Position numbers and translations under genes: made by a program. Below, piece after piece: positions 1 through 6,741 of a DNA stretch of 42,305 nucleotides. The notes beneath the pieces are model-generated. The model saw only the letters and a program-made list of their open reading frames with translations, was not told the DNA's origin and searched no databases. The stretch is taken from assembly GCA_025351185.1 (NCBI GenBank), contig JANXWJ010000019.1, forward strand, positions 1-42,305, read 5' to 3'. Source of the DNA: Candidatus Nanopelagicales bacterium (GTDB taxonomy: Bacteria > Actinomycetota > Actinomycetes > S36-B12 > CAIYMF01). Each line of letters begins with the position of its first letter. Within the stretch, counting starts at the first letter, position 1.

Positions 1-242
1 CCGGCGTTGTTGACCAGGGCGTCGAGGCGGCCCCATCGCTCCAGCACCTGCTGGCCGAGACTGCTCACTGCGTCGTCATCGGTGACGTCGCAGCGCACGG
101 TCTCGAAAGGGAGCCCGGTCCCGTCGCCGCGCACCGTGCCCAGCACATCCCAACCCAGCGACGCGAGACGCTCGGCAACGCCCCTGCCCAGGCCGGAGGA
201 CGTACCAGTGACGATCGCAGTGCGTCGGGTCGGCATGCTCAT
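1..242 (-). CDS. SDR-family NAD(P)-dependent oxidoreductase (C-terminus outside window)
   Basis: The first 80 codons of a short-chain dehydrogenase/reductase are visible; the gene runs off the left edge. The N-terminal Rossmann fold carries the glycine-rich dinucleotide motif TGTSSGLG at residues 13-20, a CDVTDD segment (the adenine-binding acidic residue region), and VNNAG at the window edge, the NNAG motif of classical SDRs. The catalytic Ser-Tyr-Lys lies beyond the edge, so substrate and activity cannot be judged. An ATG at 242 is chosen as start; a second in-frame ATG at 236 is possible. No strong ribosome binding site is seen. Confidence 0.85.
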   Translation of the reverse strand, partial: MSMPTRRTAIVTGTSSGLGRGVAERLASLGWDVLGTVRGDGTGLPFETVRCDVTDDDAVSSLGQQVLERWGRLDALVNNA

Positions 243-482
243 CCCGGCAGGCTACGCAGTCGCAGCGCACCTGCGGGCCCGAACTCAGGCGCCAGCCCTA
301 CGTGACGACGTCAGCGTCCGCGATGTTCTCCCTCGCCGTCCTCCGGGTCGACCCGTGGCAACGGCCACCAGCGGGGACCACAAGATGGACATGGACAACA
401 GTGGCGAGTGACGCGATCGGCTGCTCGCGGGAGGCGTCCAGCGTGTGCGGCGGGCTCTGCGCCCCGAGGGCTTTCATGGGTC
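243..482. other. Intergenic stretch without recognisable gene
   Basis: Between the start of the SDR gene and the hairpin next to tRNA-Ala I see no gene. Open frames crossing it have no recognisable protein features and look like GC-driven open frames. The promoter of the leftward SDR gene should lie here, but no clear -35/-10 pair could be picked out. Confidence 0.5.
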
Positions 483-530
483 ACAATGATGAAGGGCCCG
501 GGGGATCAACCCCGGACCCTTCATCATTGT
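483..530 (-). terminator. Strong hairpin directly downstream of tRNA-Ala
   Basis: A long inverted repeat lies immediately 3' of the tRNA. The arms begin ACAATGATGAAGGG at 483 and end CCCTTCATCATTGT at 530, about 18-19 bp with one mismatch near the loop. The last paired base is the tRNA discriminator position. No long U tract follows on the minus strand, which is usual for high-GC actinobacterial terminators. A role in 3'-end formation or termination of the tRNA transcript is inferred. Confidence 0.6.
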
Positions 531-602
531 GGAGCTGAGGGGACTCGAACCCCTGACCCCCTGCATGCCATGCAGGTGCGCTACCAGCTGCGCCACAGCC
601 CC
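530..602 (-). tRNA. tRNA-Ala (anticodon GGC)
   Basis: On the minus strand, 73 nt fold as a canonical cloverleaf. The acceptor stem is GGGGCTG/CAGCTCC and includes the G3:U70 wobble pair that is the alanine identity element. The anticodon stem CCTGC/GCAGG holds the 7-nt loop ATGGCAT with GGC at 34-36. The T arm carries GGTTCGAGTCC. The discriminator is A73, and CCA is not encoded (CAA follows). It decodes GCC/GCU alanine codons. Confidence 0.96.
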
Positions 603-675
603 GTGCTCTCGTGCCGCAGAAGCATAACGGGGGTCAGGGCCCGAGGTGAAATCGCCCCTCGATCCCTGCCCCGGC

Positions 676-1164
676 TCATCCGTCCGGCGGTCGGACCAGG
701 TCGATATCGACCGACTCGGGGTCGCGGTGACCGACCTCGACGAAGCCGAGGCGTCGATACCACGCCTCGGTCGGCGTGCCGGCGCGGACGCTCAGCGTGA
801 CGGGAACGCCAGCCGTCGAGGCGTCGGCGCAGACCTGGTGCAGCGCGGCCGTACCCACGCTGCTGCGCCGTCGAGCCGACTCGAGCCTGATGTCGACCAG
901 GTGCACCACGGCGCCGGTCCGGTGCAGCAGCAGGCGACCCACGGGGACGTCGTCGAGGACGACGAGGTGGTCGACCGCGTCCGGCCACGCCTGCGCGTAG
1001 CTCTGGCGGCGGGCCGCGACCTGCACCCGTGCGAGATGGGAACGAGGCGGGTCCGGCAGGGCTGCGAGCTCGACCTGGGCGTCAGCAAGGACCAGCGAGT
1101 CGATGTAGCCGGCATCGTCGGGAGTTGCTGGACGCAGGCTCACGCGGGCCGGGGTCGGAGTCAC
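676..1164 (-). CDS. GNAT family N-acetyltransferase (last gene of collar cassette)
   Basis: A 162-residue single-domain GNAT acetyltransferase, about the usual family length. Strand beta4 (VVHLVDIRLES), a degenerate acetyl-CoA loop (RRRSSVGTAAL, about residues 97-107) and the C-terminal WYRRLGFVEVG signature of the beta5-beta6 region are visible. The GTG start at 1164 overlaps the stop of the upstream collar gene by 4 bp (GTGA), so translation is probably coupled and it belongs to the collagen/DUF6916/collar operon. The acceptor substrate is unknown. Acting on a cassette protein is only an inference from the coupling. Confidence 0.85.
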   Translation of the reverse strand: MTPTPARVSLRPATPDDAGYIDSLVLADAQVELAALPDPPRSHLARVQVAARRQSYAQAWPDAVDHLVVLDDVPVGRLLLHRTGAVVHLVDIRLESARRRSSVGTAALHQVCADASTAGVPVTLSVRAGTPTEAWYRRLGFVEVGHRDPESVDIDLVRPPDG

Positions 1165-1643
1165 GCCTGGGACGGGAAGACGCCGAAGAGGGCGATGATG
1201 AAGTTGACGGCAGCGAACGGCGGCATGTTCTCGTGCGGCTGGCCACCGCCGTGGTCGGCGAAGGTCGTCGTGCTGGCCGGGTCGTAGGCGCCGCCTCGAG
1301 CGATCGCCGTGCTCGGATGACTGCGGGTCCTGTCCCCGGACGACGTGGACAAGCCGTGAAGCGGCAACTGCTGCGTCGTGAGGGTCACCGTCTCGGCCCC
1401 TCCCGACTCACCGATGACAAAGGTCGATGTCCCCGGGCCCTGGCCGCGCCCGATGGCCGCCCGACCCCGGAGGTCCGGCAGGGCGAACGTGGTCTGCCCG
1501 TCGCCGCCGTACGTCGTCCCGATGAGCGCGAAGAGCGTGTCGAAGGTCGCGATGGGCAGCAGGTCACCGTCGCAGAACGCCCAGCCTGAGGGCGCGAAGT
1601 TGCCACCGAAGAGCCGGATCTCGCCGAGGTAGGGCTGTGCCAT
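1161..1643 (-). CDS. Phage tail collar-domain protein, microcystin-dependent (Mdp) family, paralogue 1
   Basis: A 160-residue protein of the Tail Collar/Mdp-like type. The conserved N-terminal block is seen: EIRLFGGNFAPSGWAFCDG at about residues 8-26, LFALIGTTYGGDG at about 37-49, then TFALPDLRGR. A variable middle of about residues 60-120 follows, then the closing block ENMPPF...FIIALFGVFPS. There is no signal peptide. Such domains occur in phage tail fibres, but many bacterial chromosomes carry stand-alone versions of unknown role. The ATG at 1643 has AGGAG six bases upstream. It is the third of three tandem paralogues and overlaps the downstream GNAT gene. Confidence 0.93.
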   Translation of the reverse strand: MAQPYLGEIRLFGGNFAPSGWAFCDGDLLPIATFDTLFALIGTTYGGDGQTTFALPDLRGRAAIGRGQGPGTSTFVIGESGGAETVTLTTQQLPLHGLSTSSGDRTRSHPSTAIARGGAYDPASTTTFADHGGGQPHENMPPFAAVNFIIALFGVFPSQA

Positions 1644-1655
1644 GGCTGGCTCCTG

Positions 1656-2120
1656 CTAGTTGCTTGACGGGAAGATGCCCACGAGGGCGAGGGCATAGAC
1701 GAGCGTCAGGAACGGCGGACGGTTCTCGTGCGCCTGGTCGCCGCCGGCCGTGCTCGTGGCACCGTCGGAGGTGTCGCGGTAGGCCCCGCCACGGGCGAGC
1801 AGCGCCCCGGTCGGCCGGTTCGTCGTCGCGGCTGTGTCGGCGGTCAGCGCGTGGCTGGCTTCGCCGGCGGTCAGCGTGTGTGCTTCCTCGCCGCCACGCT
1901 GACCGAGCTGCACCTCGACGCCCGGCTCGACCGCAGATCGGCCGCGCAGGTCGGGCAGGGCGAACGTGGTGCGACCGTCACCGCCGTAGGTGGTTCCGAG
2001 GATCGAGAACAGCGCCTGGTTCTGGTTGATGGGCAACAACTGCCCGGCACACTCCGCCCACCCCTTCGGCACGAAGCCGAAGCTGAAGACCCGGATCTCT
2101 CCGACGTAGGGGGTTCCCAC
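1656..2120 (-). CDS. Phage tail collar-domain protein, Mdp family, paralogue 2
   Basis: A 154-residue paralogue of its neighbours. It has EIRVFSFGFVPKGWAECAG near the N-terminus, ALFSILGTTYGGDG, TFALPDLRGR, and the closing block ENRPPFLTLVYALALVGIFPS. The middle is rich in Thr/Ala and differs completely from the other two copies. The GTG start at 2120 follows a GAGGAG Shine-Dalgarno sequence. It lies 10 bp from the preceding and 12 bp from the following collar gene. No signal peptide is seen. Function is unknown; the family resemblance is clear. Confidence 0.92.
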   Translation of the reverse strand: MGTPYVGEIRVFSFGFVPKGWAECAGQLLPINQNQALFSILGTTYGGDGRTTFALPDLRGRSAVEPGVEVQLGQRGGEEAHTLTAGEASHALTADTAATTNRPTGALLARGGAYRDTSDGATSTAGGDQAHENRPPFLTLVYALALVGIFPSSN

Positions 2121-2130
2121 GGCTGACTCC

Positions 2131-2610
2131 TCAGGGTCTCGGGGGGAAGATGCCCTGCAGGGCGATGAGGTAGGTCAGCCCGAGGTAGGGCGGCCTGTTG
2201 TTGTGCGGCTGGTTCTGTGCGGTGCCGGGGTTGTCGGCATAGCGCCCCCCGACGGCCGGAACGTTGCCGGTCGCGCGATCCGTGCTGCCGACGGCGGACG
2301 AGGCAGCATGACCGTGGTGGGGCATCTCGCCAGCAAGGAGCGTCACCGATGACGCCCCGCCGACCTCGCCGAGAGTGCGCGCGCTCAGCCCTGGTGCGGA
2401 CTGGCCACCGCCGGTGTGGATCGGCACCCGGTCCTGGAGGTCGGGCAGAGCGAAGGTCGACACGCCGTTGCCGCCGTAGGTCGTGCCCAACAGTGCGAAC
2501 AGTGCGGTGTTCTGCTGGATCGAGAGGATCTGGCCGTTACAGAACGCCCAGCCGATGGGCGCGAAGTTGCCGGCGAAGAGCCGGATCTCGGCGAGGAACG
2601 GGTCAGTCAC
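2131..2610 (-). CDS. Phage tail collar-domain protein, Mdp family, paralogue 3
   Basis: A 159-residue protein with the family hallmarks EIRLFAGNFAPIGWAFCNG, ALFALLGTTYGGNG, TFALPDLQDR and the closing RPPYLGLTYLIALQGIFPP. It has a histidine-containing stretch (EMPHHGHAAS) in the middle that resembles the collar/adhesion segment of longer Mdp proteins. The GTG start at 2610 overlaps the stop of the DUF6916 gene by 4 bp, so the two are probably translationally coupled. It is the first of three collar paralogues transcribed leftward. Confidence 0.92.
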   Translation of the reverse strand: MTDPFLAEIRLFAGNFAPIGWAFCNGQILSIQQNTALFALLGTTYGGNGVSTFALPDLQDRVPIHTGGGQSAPGLSARTLGEVGGASSVTLLAGEMPHHGHAASSAVGSTDRATGNVPAVGGRYADNPGTAQNQPHNNRPPYLGLTYLIALQGIFPPRP

Positions 2611-3059
2611 GCGGCACCTCGCACGATCGTCACGATCCAGTCCTGGCCGCCAACGTGAGGGCGCCCGCTAGGAACGACGAGCAACGGCGTACTCGGAAAT
2701 GCCGAGGAGCTGAGGTGTCCGACCTGGCCGCCCTGCCGCGCAGCCTCCGGCCCGGAGAGTCGGAGGCTGAACACGTGCTCGCGGGCAGGCGCAGCGCCGA
2801 CACCGTCGACGGAGCTCAGCGTCAGCGGGATCGGGCTGTCGTCATCGAGCTCGAGGGAGAACGCTGCGCCGACGAGCGCGCCGCAGAACGAGGCCCGCAG
2901 CACATCGTCGAGCGACGGTGCGCTCGCTGTCGCGCCGTGCCATCCCGGCAGGGTTGCGGCAGCCGCGGCAGCACCGACGACGCCGACCGCCGCGATCACC
3001 GCCCGACGCGAGACCTCGGGACGGCCGACCACGACCGGGCCGAGCGCGACCCCGCTCAT
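2607..3059 (-). CDS. DUF6916-like protein with Tat-type signal
   Basis: A 150-residue protein that opens with a twin-arginine-like motif, SRRAVIAAV at about residues 17-25, followed by an Ala/Val-rich hydrophobic stretch and a likely cleavage region (ATASA). The rest resembles the small DUF6916 domain that accompanies Mdp-type collar proteins: [15 protein letters not shown], then [21 protein letters not shown] and LLVVPSG. The ATG at 3059 overlaps the stop of the collagen-like gene (ATGA), and its own stop overlaps the first collar gene. Tat export is inferred from the motif. The domain assignment is from recalled pattern, with moderate certainty. Confidence 0.75.
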   Translation of the reverse strand: MSGVALGPVVVGRPEVSRRAVIAAVGVVGAAAAAATLPGWHGATASAPSLDDVLRASFCGALVGAAFSLELDDDSPIPLTLSSVDGVGAAPAREHVFSLRLSGPEAARQGGQVGHLSSSAFPSTPLLVVPSGRPHVGGQDWIVTIVRGAA

Positions 3060-4096
3060 GCGCGGCTGAACCCAGCGCTGAAGCCGAGGTACTGCACCGC
3101 GGCGCCACCGGCGGACTTGCTGATCTTGACCGAGAGGGTGTCGCCGGCCCCGAACACGATCGGGTGCGCGGGATCGTTGCACCCGCTGCCGAGCGCGGCG
3201 ACGGTGCACGTGGCCGTGGTGGCCACTCCGTTCTTGAACACGGTCACCGTCACCCCGCTGACATCGACGAGCGCCTGGTTGTGCACGGAGAACGCAGACA
3301 GCGTGCCGGCGAAGGGCATCGGAGCCTCGACCGAGAGTGAGACGGGTGCGAGCAGCCCGCTGCCGCCGAGACCGAAGAAGCCGGTGGAGTCCTGCGGGTC
3401 GATGAAGTCGACGTTTCCGGCCAGCACCATGTCGCCGCCCGGTCCCTGCGTTCCCGAAGCGCCGGTGACGCCCGCGCCGGTTGCCCCAGTCGCCCCGGTG
3501 ATCCCGGCGCTGCCCCCGGCCCCCGCAGTGCCGGTCGACCCGGTCACGCCGGTCGGACCTGCCGGGCCGGTCGAGCCGATGGCTCCGGCAGAGCCGGCAA
3601 ACCCTGACGCGCCCGTGGCCCCGGTGGCGCCGGTCGCTCCCGTGGCGCCGACGGACCCGGTGGGACCCGATGGTCCGGTCGTGCCGGTTGCTCCGACCGC
3701 ACCCAGGGCGCCGATATCGCCCGTCGCCCCGGTGGAGCCGGTGACTCCGGTCGCTCCCGCCGGACCGGTCGGGCCCTTCGCTCCGGTCGGACCCTTGGCT
3801 CCGGTCGGACCCTTTGCTCCGGTCGAACCTTTTGCTCCGGTCGGACCGTCGGCACCCGGTGCGCCCGACGGCTTTCCGAGGAGGACGTACTTCGTCGACC
3901 CCGAAGGGCAGGTGGTGAACGACCACGCGAGACTCACCACGTGCGTCTTGTTGTTGACGCAGAGGTAGAGATTGCCGATGGGCTGAGAGCTGGTGGAAGC
4001 GAGTGCGGCCGGCACCATGCTGGCGGTCAGTGCCAGTCCGAGGGCTGCGATCGCAACCGAGCGCCGGCGATGAGTCCCGAGTCCTGCTTGCACCAT
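3056..4096 (-). CDS. Secreted collagen-like Gly-X-Y repeat protein
   Basis: A 346-residue protein starting at the ATG at 4096, which has GGGAGAG a few bases upstream; an upstream ATG at 4162 in the same frame lacks such a site. It has a Sec-type signal peptide (THRRRSV, hydrophobic core, ALAS at about 31-34). A short Cys-containing N-terminal domain covers about 35-77 (CVNNK..TTCPSG). About 44 uninterrupted Gly-X-Y triplets span residues 78-209, with PTGAKG runs and GATGAT repeats. A short break and a C-terminal beta-rich domain of about 125 residues follow, as in bacterial collagen-like surface proteins. Prolines are mostly in X position and Thr is common in Y. It heads the collar cassette operon. 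Confidence 0.9.
   Translation of the reverse strand: MVQAGLGTHRRRSVAIAALGLALTASMVPAALASTSSQPIGNLYLCVNNKTHVVSLAWSFTTCPSGSTKYVLLGKPSGAPGADGPTGAKGSTGAKGPTGAKGPTGAKGPTGPAGATGVTGSTGATGDIGALGAVGATGTTGPSGPTGSVGATGATGATGATGASGFAGSAGAIGSTGPAGPTGVTGSTGTAGAGGSAGITGATGATGAGVTGASGTQGPGGDMVLAGNVDFIDPQDSTGFFGLGGSGLLAPVSLSVEAPMPFAGTLSAFSVHNQALVDVSGVTVTVFKNGVATTATCTVAALGSGCNDPAHPIVFGAGDTLSVKISKSAGGAAVQYLGFSAGFSRA
3437..3865 (-). repeat. Gly-X-Y triplet-coding repeat tract
   Basis: The DNA encoding residues 78-220 of the collagen-like protein is made of 9-18 bp units. The clearest is the GGT-CCG-ACC-GGA-GC pattern repeated five times at about 3770-3850, encoding G-P-T-G-A-K. The reading frame stays open on the opposite strand as well, giving spurious Pro-rich open frames. 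Such tracts can change length by replication slippage in whole triplets. Confidence 0.85.
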
Positions 4097-4441
4097 CGAT
4101 CTCTCCCTGCACCCGGCATCGCGCTGGTACCCCCGGCGACGCTGTGCACGGAGCGTAGCCAAGAGGCGGATTCGCGGGCCAGACGCCGCACCGACAGGGT
4201 GCTCGCGAGTTCACGCGGACGGCGTAGGCGAGGTGCCTGGACCGGGCCTACGGCTACGCACCGTACGTGGTCGTGACCCCCTGACACCTACCCCCTGGTT
4301 TCGGTATGTCGCCGCGCAGCCACGCGACCTATGCTCAGGAGTTGTTGCGCGCCTACGTACGCGCCCCCGTCGAGAGCAGGTCGTGAGCCTCCTGGCTCAC
4401 CTACAGCTGCCCGCAGGGACGACCATGGGGAGGTGACCAGG
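4097..4441. promoter_or_regulatory. Divergent intergenic region between collagen cassette and GGDEF gene
   Basis: These 345 bp separate two divergently transcribed units and must hold both promoters. A TATGCT hexamer at 4330-4335 on the plus strand is a plausible -10 element for the GGDEF gene, with a leader of about 100 nt; no convincing -35 is visible. The cassette promoter on the minus strand could not be assigned. No gene is recognised here. Confidence 0.35.
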
Positions 4442-5551
4442 TTGCCTGACTCGAGACGCCATCGTGCGTCCGGTCCCAGCGGTGGTGCCGACCGCGCCTA
4501 CGACACCGACACCTCGTGGGCCGTGCTGCCGGTCTCGGCCTCGCTGGCATTGTTCTACGTCGGACTCGCATGGCTGCACCACATCTCCGCGGCAGACCGC
4601 GCGACGCCGGCGATGGACATCGCGGCTGGCGTGGCGACCGTTGCAACCGTCCTGGTCGCCCTCGCTGCCTGGCGCCACCTGATCCCGGACTACTGGGGTC
4701 ACGCCGTCGTGACCGGCCTCATCACCTTGACCACGGCCTACGCCGCGATCATCCTGCTCTCGACACGCGACCCGCAGGAGACGGCGACCTTCCTGCTCGT
4801 GGTGGTCGGTGCGGGCATCGGCCTGCTGCGCAGGCGGTGGTTCGCCGTGGTGCTCACCGGCGTGTGGGTCAGCTGGCTGGTCTGTGTCTTGTTCATCGGT
4901 GACACGCTCGCCGACTGGGACCACTGGGTGTTCTTCATGGCGACGAGCTCTGCTCTTGCCCTCGTCGTGCTGGCGCTGCGACGCCGCGGTCTCGATGCGG
5001 CGACTGCCGCCATGCGTCGCGCGTCCCAGGCAGCGACGGAGGACCCGGCGACCGGCCTGTCCAACCGTCGTGGGCTCTCCCTTCTCAGTCGCGAGATCGT
5101 GGCCCTCGCGCGCCGCAACGGCGACGCCGTCTCCTGCTCGTTCCTTGATGTCGACGGGCTCAAGGCCGTCAACGACCTCTACGGTCACGACGCCGGTGAC
5201 CGGGTGATCCTCGCGGTCGCACAGGCCCTGCGCGCGACCTCGCGCACGACCGATGTCATCGCCCGCTGGGGCGGCGACGAGTTCGTCGTCGTCGGCATGG
5301 GAGGCGGTGTCGCGCCGTATGAGATGGAGAACCGGCTCCGCGGCTGGCTCGCCGCGCAGTTCCCCGGCGATGCCACGCTCACCACGCTGCACATCAGCGT
5401 CGGGCACGCCATCCTCGAGCCGTGGGACGAGGGCGACGTCGAGCGGCTGCTGTGGGTTGCTGACCGCGACATGTATCTGCGCCGCTCGTTGCGTGGTGGC
5501 AACCCCAGCGCCATCGTGACGGTCGACGGGATCTATGACCCCGATCGCTAG
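4442..5551 (+). CDS. Membrane-bound GGDEF diguanylate cyclase
   Basis: A predicted diguanylate cyclase making cyclic di-GMP from two GTP. The N-terminal half (about residues 20-190) is hydrophobic with about six membrane segments and no recognised sensor family. The GGDEF domain follows (about 205-360): DPATGLSNRRGL opens it, D-V-D-G-L-K-x-V-N-D-x-Y-G-H is intact, and the catalytic signature GGDEF is at 277-281. RTTD at 268-271, exactly five residues before it, matches the allosteric I-site RxxD. The TTG start is chosen because GGAGGTGA, a perfect Shine-Dalgarno sequence, lies at 4429-4436 and ends five bases before it; a GTG at 4433 sits inside that site. No EAL domain. Confidence 0.93.
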   Translation: MPDSRRHRASGPSGGADRAYDTDTSWAVLPVSASLALFYVGLAWLHHISAADRATPAMDIAAGVATVATVLVALAAWRHLIPDYWGHAVVTGLITLTTAYAAIILLSTRDPQETATFLLVVVGAGIGLLRRRWFAVVLTGVWVSWLVCVLFIGDTLADWDHWVFFMATSSALALVVLALRRRGLDAATAAMRRASQAATEDPATGLSNRRGLSLLSREIVALARRNGDAVSCSFLDVDGLKAVNDLYGHDAGDRVILAVAQALRATSRTTDVIARWGGDEFVVVGMGGGVAPYEMENRLRGWLAAQFPGDATLTTLHISVGHAILEPWDEGDVERLLWVADRDMYLRRSLRGGNPSAIVTVDGIYDPDR

Positions 5552-5588
5552 GACGACGGCTCCAGGACGTCGGACAGCTCGTGTCCAG

Positions 5589-5594
5589 TAGCGT
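5589..5594 (+). promoter_or_regulatory. -10 element TAGCGT of leaderless APH-fold kinase gene
   Basis: TAGCGT fits the TANNNT -10 consensus and lies six bases before the GTG at 5601, with no Shine-Dalgarno sequence between. This spacing puts transcription start at or next to the start codon. Confidence 0.5.
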
Positions 5595-5600
5595 GCCCGC

Positions 5601-6740
5601 GTGAGCGAGCAGCGACCGACAGCGAGGGCGTTGCCCGTCCTCGCGACGGCCCCGGCCGGCGGGACTGCCGCAGTGCTCACCCGCCCGACCTCGCCTGCCC
5701 CGATCTCCGATGGCACGCTGGCTGCACCCTTCACCCGACTCGACGGTGACGCGGTGCTCGCCATGCTGAGCGAGGGCTGGGGGATCGACGCGGCCCACCT
5801 GCAGCGGCTCGAGACCGAGCGCGACGACTCCTACGTCGTCACCTGCTCGGACGGTCGGCGCATCGTCAAGGTGGCACACCCCCTCGACGACGCGGCTCTG
5901 CTCGACCTGCAGTGCGTCGCGCTGGTGCACGCGAGCACCCGGGACACCACCCTCCCGCTGTCACGGCTGGTGCCTGACGTCGACGGCGCCGTGCTGAGGG
6001 TTGTCGCCGGCACCGACGGGGAGCCGCGTCTGGCAAGGGTCCTCACCTACCTCGACGGCGACGTCCTCGACTACGACGCCACGTCGGCCGAGCAACGCCG
6101 GGCGATCGGTCGGGCTGCTGCTCGGCTCTCGCTCGCCCTCGCCGACCTCGAGCACGACGCCGCACGGCGGGTCCTGGCCTGGGACCTCCAGCAGGTCGGC
6201 ACGCTGCGCCCGCTGCTCGACCTGGTCGGGGACCCGCGCGCGCGCTCGGCGGCAGAGATCGAGCTCGATGCCTACGACGAGCACGTCGGTGTCGCGCTCC
6301 GCTCGACCCGGCAGCAGGTCGTGCATCACGACCTCAACCCCGACAACCTCCTCGTCGACGCGTCCGCACCTGACTTTGTCACCGGGATCCTCGACTTCGG
6401 CGACATCGTGCACTCCTCGGTCGTCGGTGACCTCGCCGTCGCGATGGCCTATTCCGTCGGCGCCGAAGGTGCCCTCGAGCGCCACCACGTGGATCCGTGG
6501 CAGGTGCCGTACGACATCGCCGCCGGCTTCACCGAGATCCGATCACTCGAGCCGGTCGAGGTCGCGATGCTGCCATCTCTCGTACGCGTGCGGCTCGCGC
6601 AGCGACTGCTCCTCAACTCCTGGCTCGCAGCGTCCGACCCGTCGAACGCCGGCTACACCGGACGCTCGATATCCCGCACGGGGCAGGCGCTCCGCCGACT
6701 TGCCACCTCGCCGTCACCGCGCGACCGGGCAGGTGGCTGA
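5601..6740 (+). CDS. Aminoglycoside-phosphotransferase-fold kinase (hydroxylysine/ethanolamine kinase-like)
   Basis: A 379-residue APH/choline-kinase-fold protein. The catalytic loop HHDLNPDN is at 242-249 (Asp base, Asn metal ligand) and the metal-binding DFGD at 265-268. A nucleotide-binding lysine lies in RRIVKVAHP at about residue 93. The gene is followed by a PLP phospho-lyase gene with only one base between stop and ATG. In animals hydroxylysine kinase (AGPHD1) and the phospho-lyases AGXT2L1/AGXT2L2 act in sequence, and several bacteria fuse the two folds. It is therefore predicted to phosphorylate a small amino alcohol (5-hydroxylysine or ethanolamine) rather than an antibiotic. The substrate is inference. 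Start is a leaderless GTG. Confidence 0.85.
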   Translation: MSEQRPTARALPVLATAPAGGTAAVLTRPTSPAPISDGTLAAPFTRLDGDAVLAMLSEGWGIDAAHLQRLETERDDSYVVTCSDGRRIVKVAHPLDDAALLDLQCVALVHASTRDTTLPLSRLVPDVDGAVLRVVAGTDGEPRLARVLTYLDGDVLDYDATSAEQRRAIGRAAARLSLALADLEHDAARRVLAWDLQQVGTLRPLLDLVGDPRARSAAEIELDAYDEHVGVALRSTRQQVVHHDLNPDNLLVDASAPDFVTGILDFGDIVHSSVVGDLAVAMAYSVGAEGALERHHVDPWQVPYDIAAGFTEIRSLEPVEVAMLPSLVRVRLAQRLLLNSWLAASDPSNAGYTGRSISRTGQALRRLATSPSPRDRAGG

Positions 6741-6741
6741 G

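Noticed and set aside
1161-2610. Prophage remnant carrying tail collar genes
   Set aside because: No capsid, portal, terminase, tape measure, lysis or integrase gene is near, and three intact paralogues with a DUF6916 partner in a coupled operon do not look like decay.
3437-3865. Short tandem units that could suggest a CRISPR array or minisatellite
   Set aside because: Units are in-frame multiples of three encoding Gly-X-Y with no unique spacers, so this is a collagen-like coding repeat.
2217-3968. 583-codon open frame opposite the collagen and DUF6916 genes, ending in a Pro/Val repeat protein
   Set aside because: It is the complement of the Gly-X-Y tract: repetitive GC-rich DNA stays open on both strands. 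No start signal, domain or signal peptide supports it, and the minus strand has a complete coupled operon.
530-4096. Integrative element inserted at tRNA-Ala
   Set aside because: The cassette lies on the 5' side of the tRNA, no integrase is present, and no repeat of the tRNA 3' end was seen at the far side.
4397-5764. Long minus-strand frame of 455 codons over the GGDEF gene
   Set aside because: Arg/Glu/His-rich composition without domains; the plus strand carries an intact GGDEF signature.
5601-6740. Aminoglycoside resistance gene
   Set aside because: The fold matches APH, but the direct coupling to an AGXT2L-type PLP enzyme points to a metabolic amino-alcohol kinase; nothing indicates an antibiotic substrate.
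6001-6741. Upstream extension of the aminotransferase frame (to 701 residues)
   Set aside because: The extension is low-complexity Ser/Arg sequence read in another frame of the kinase gene; the real start is the ATG at 6742.
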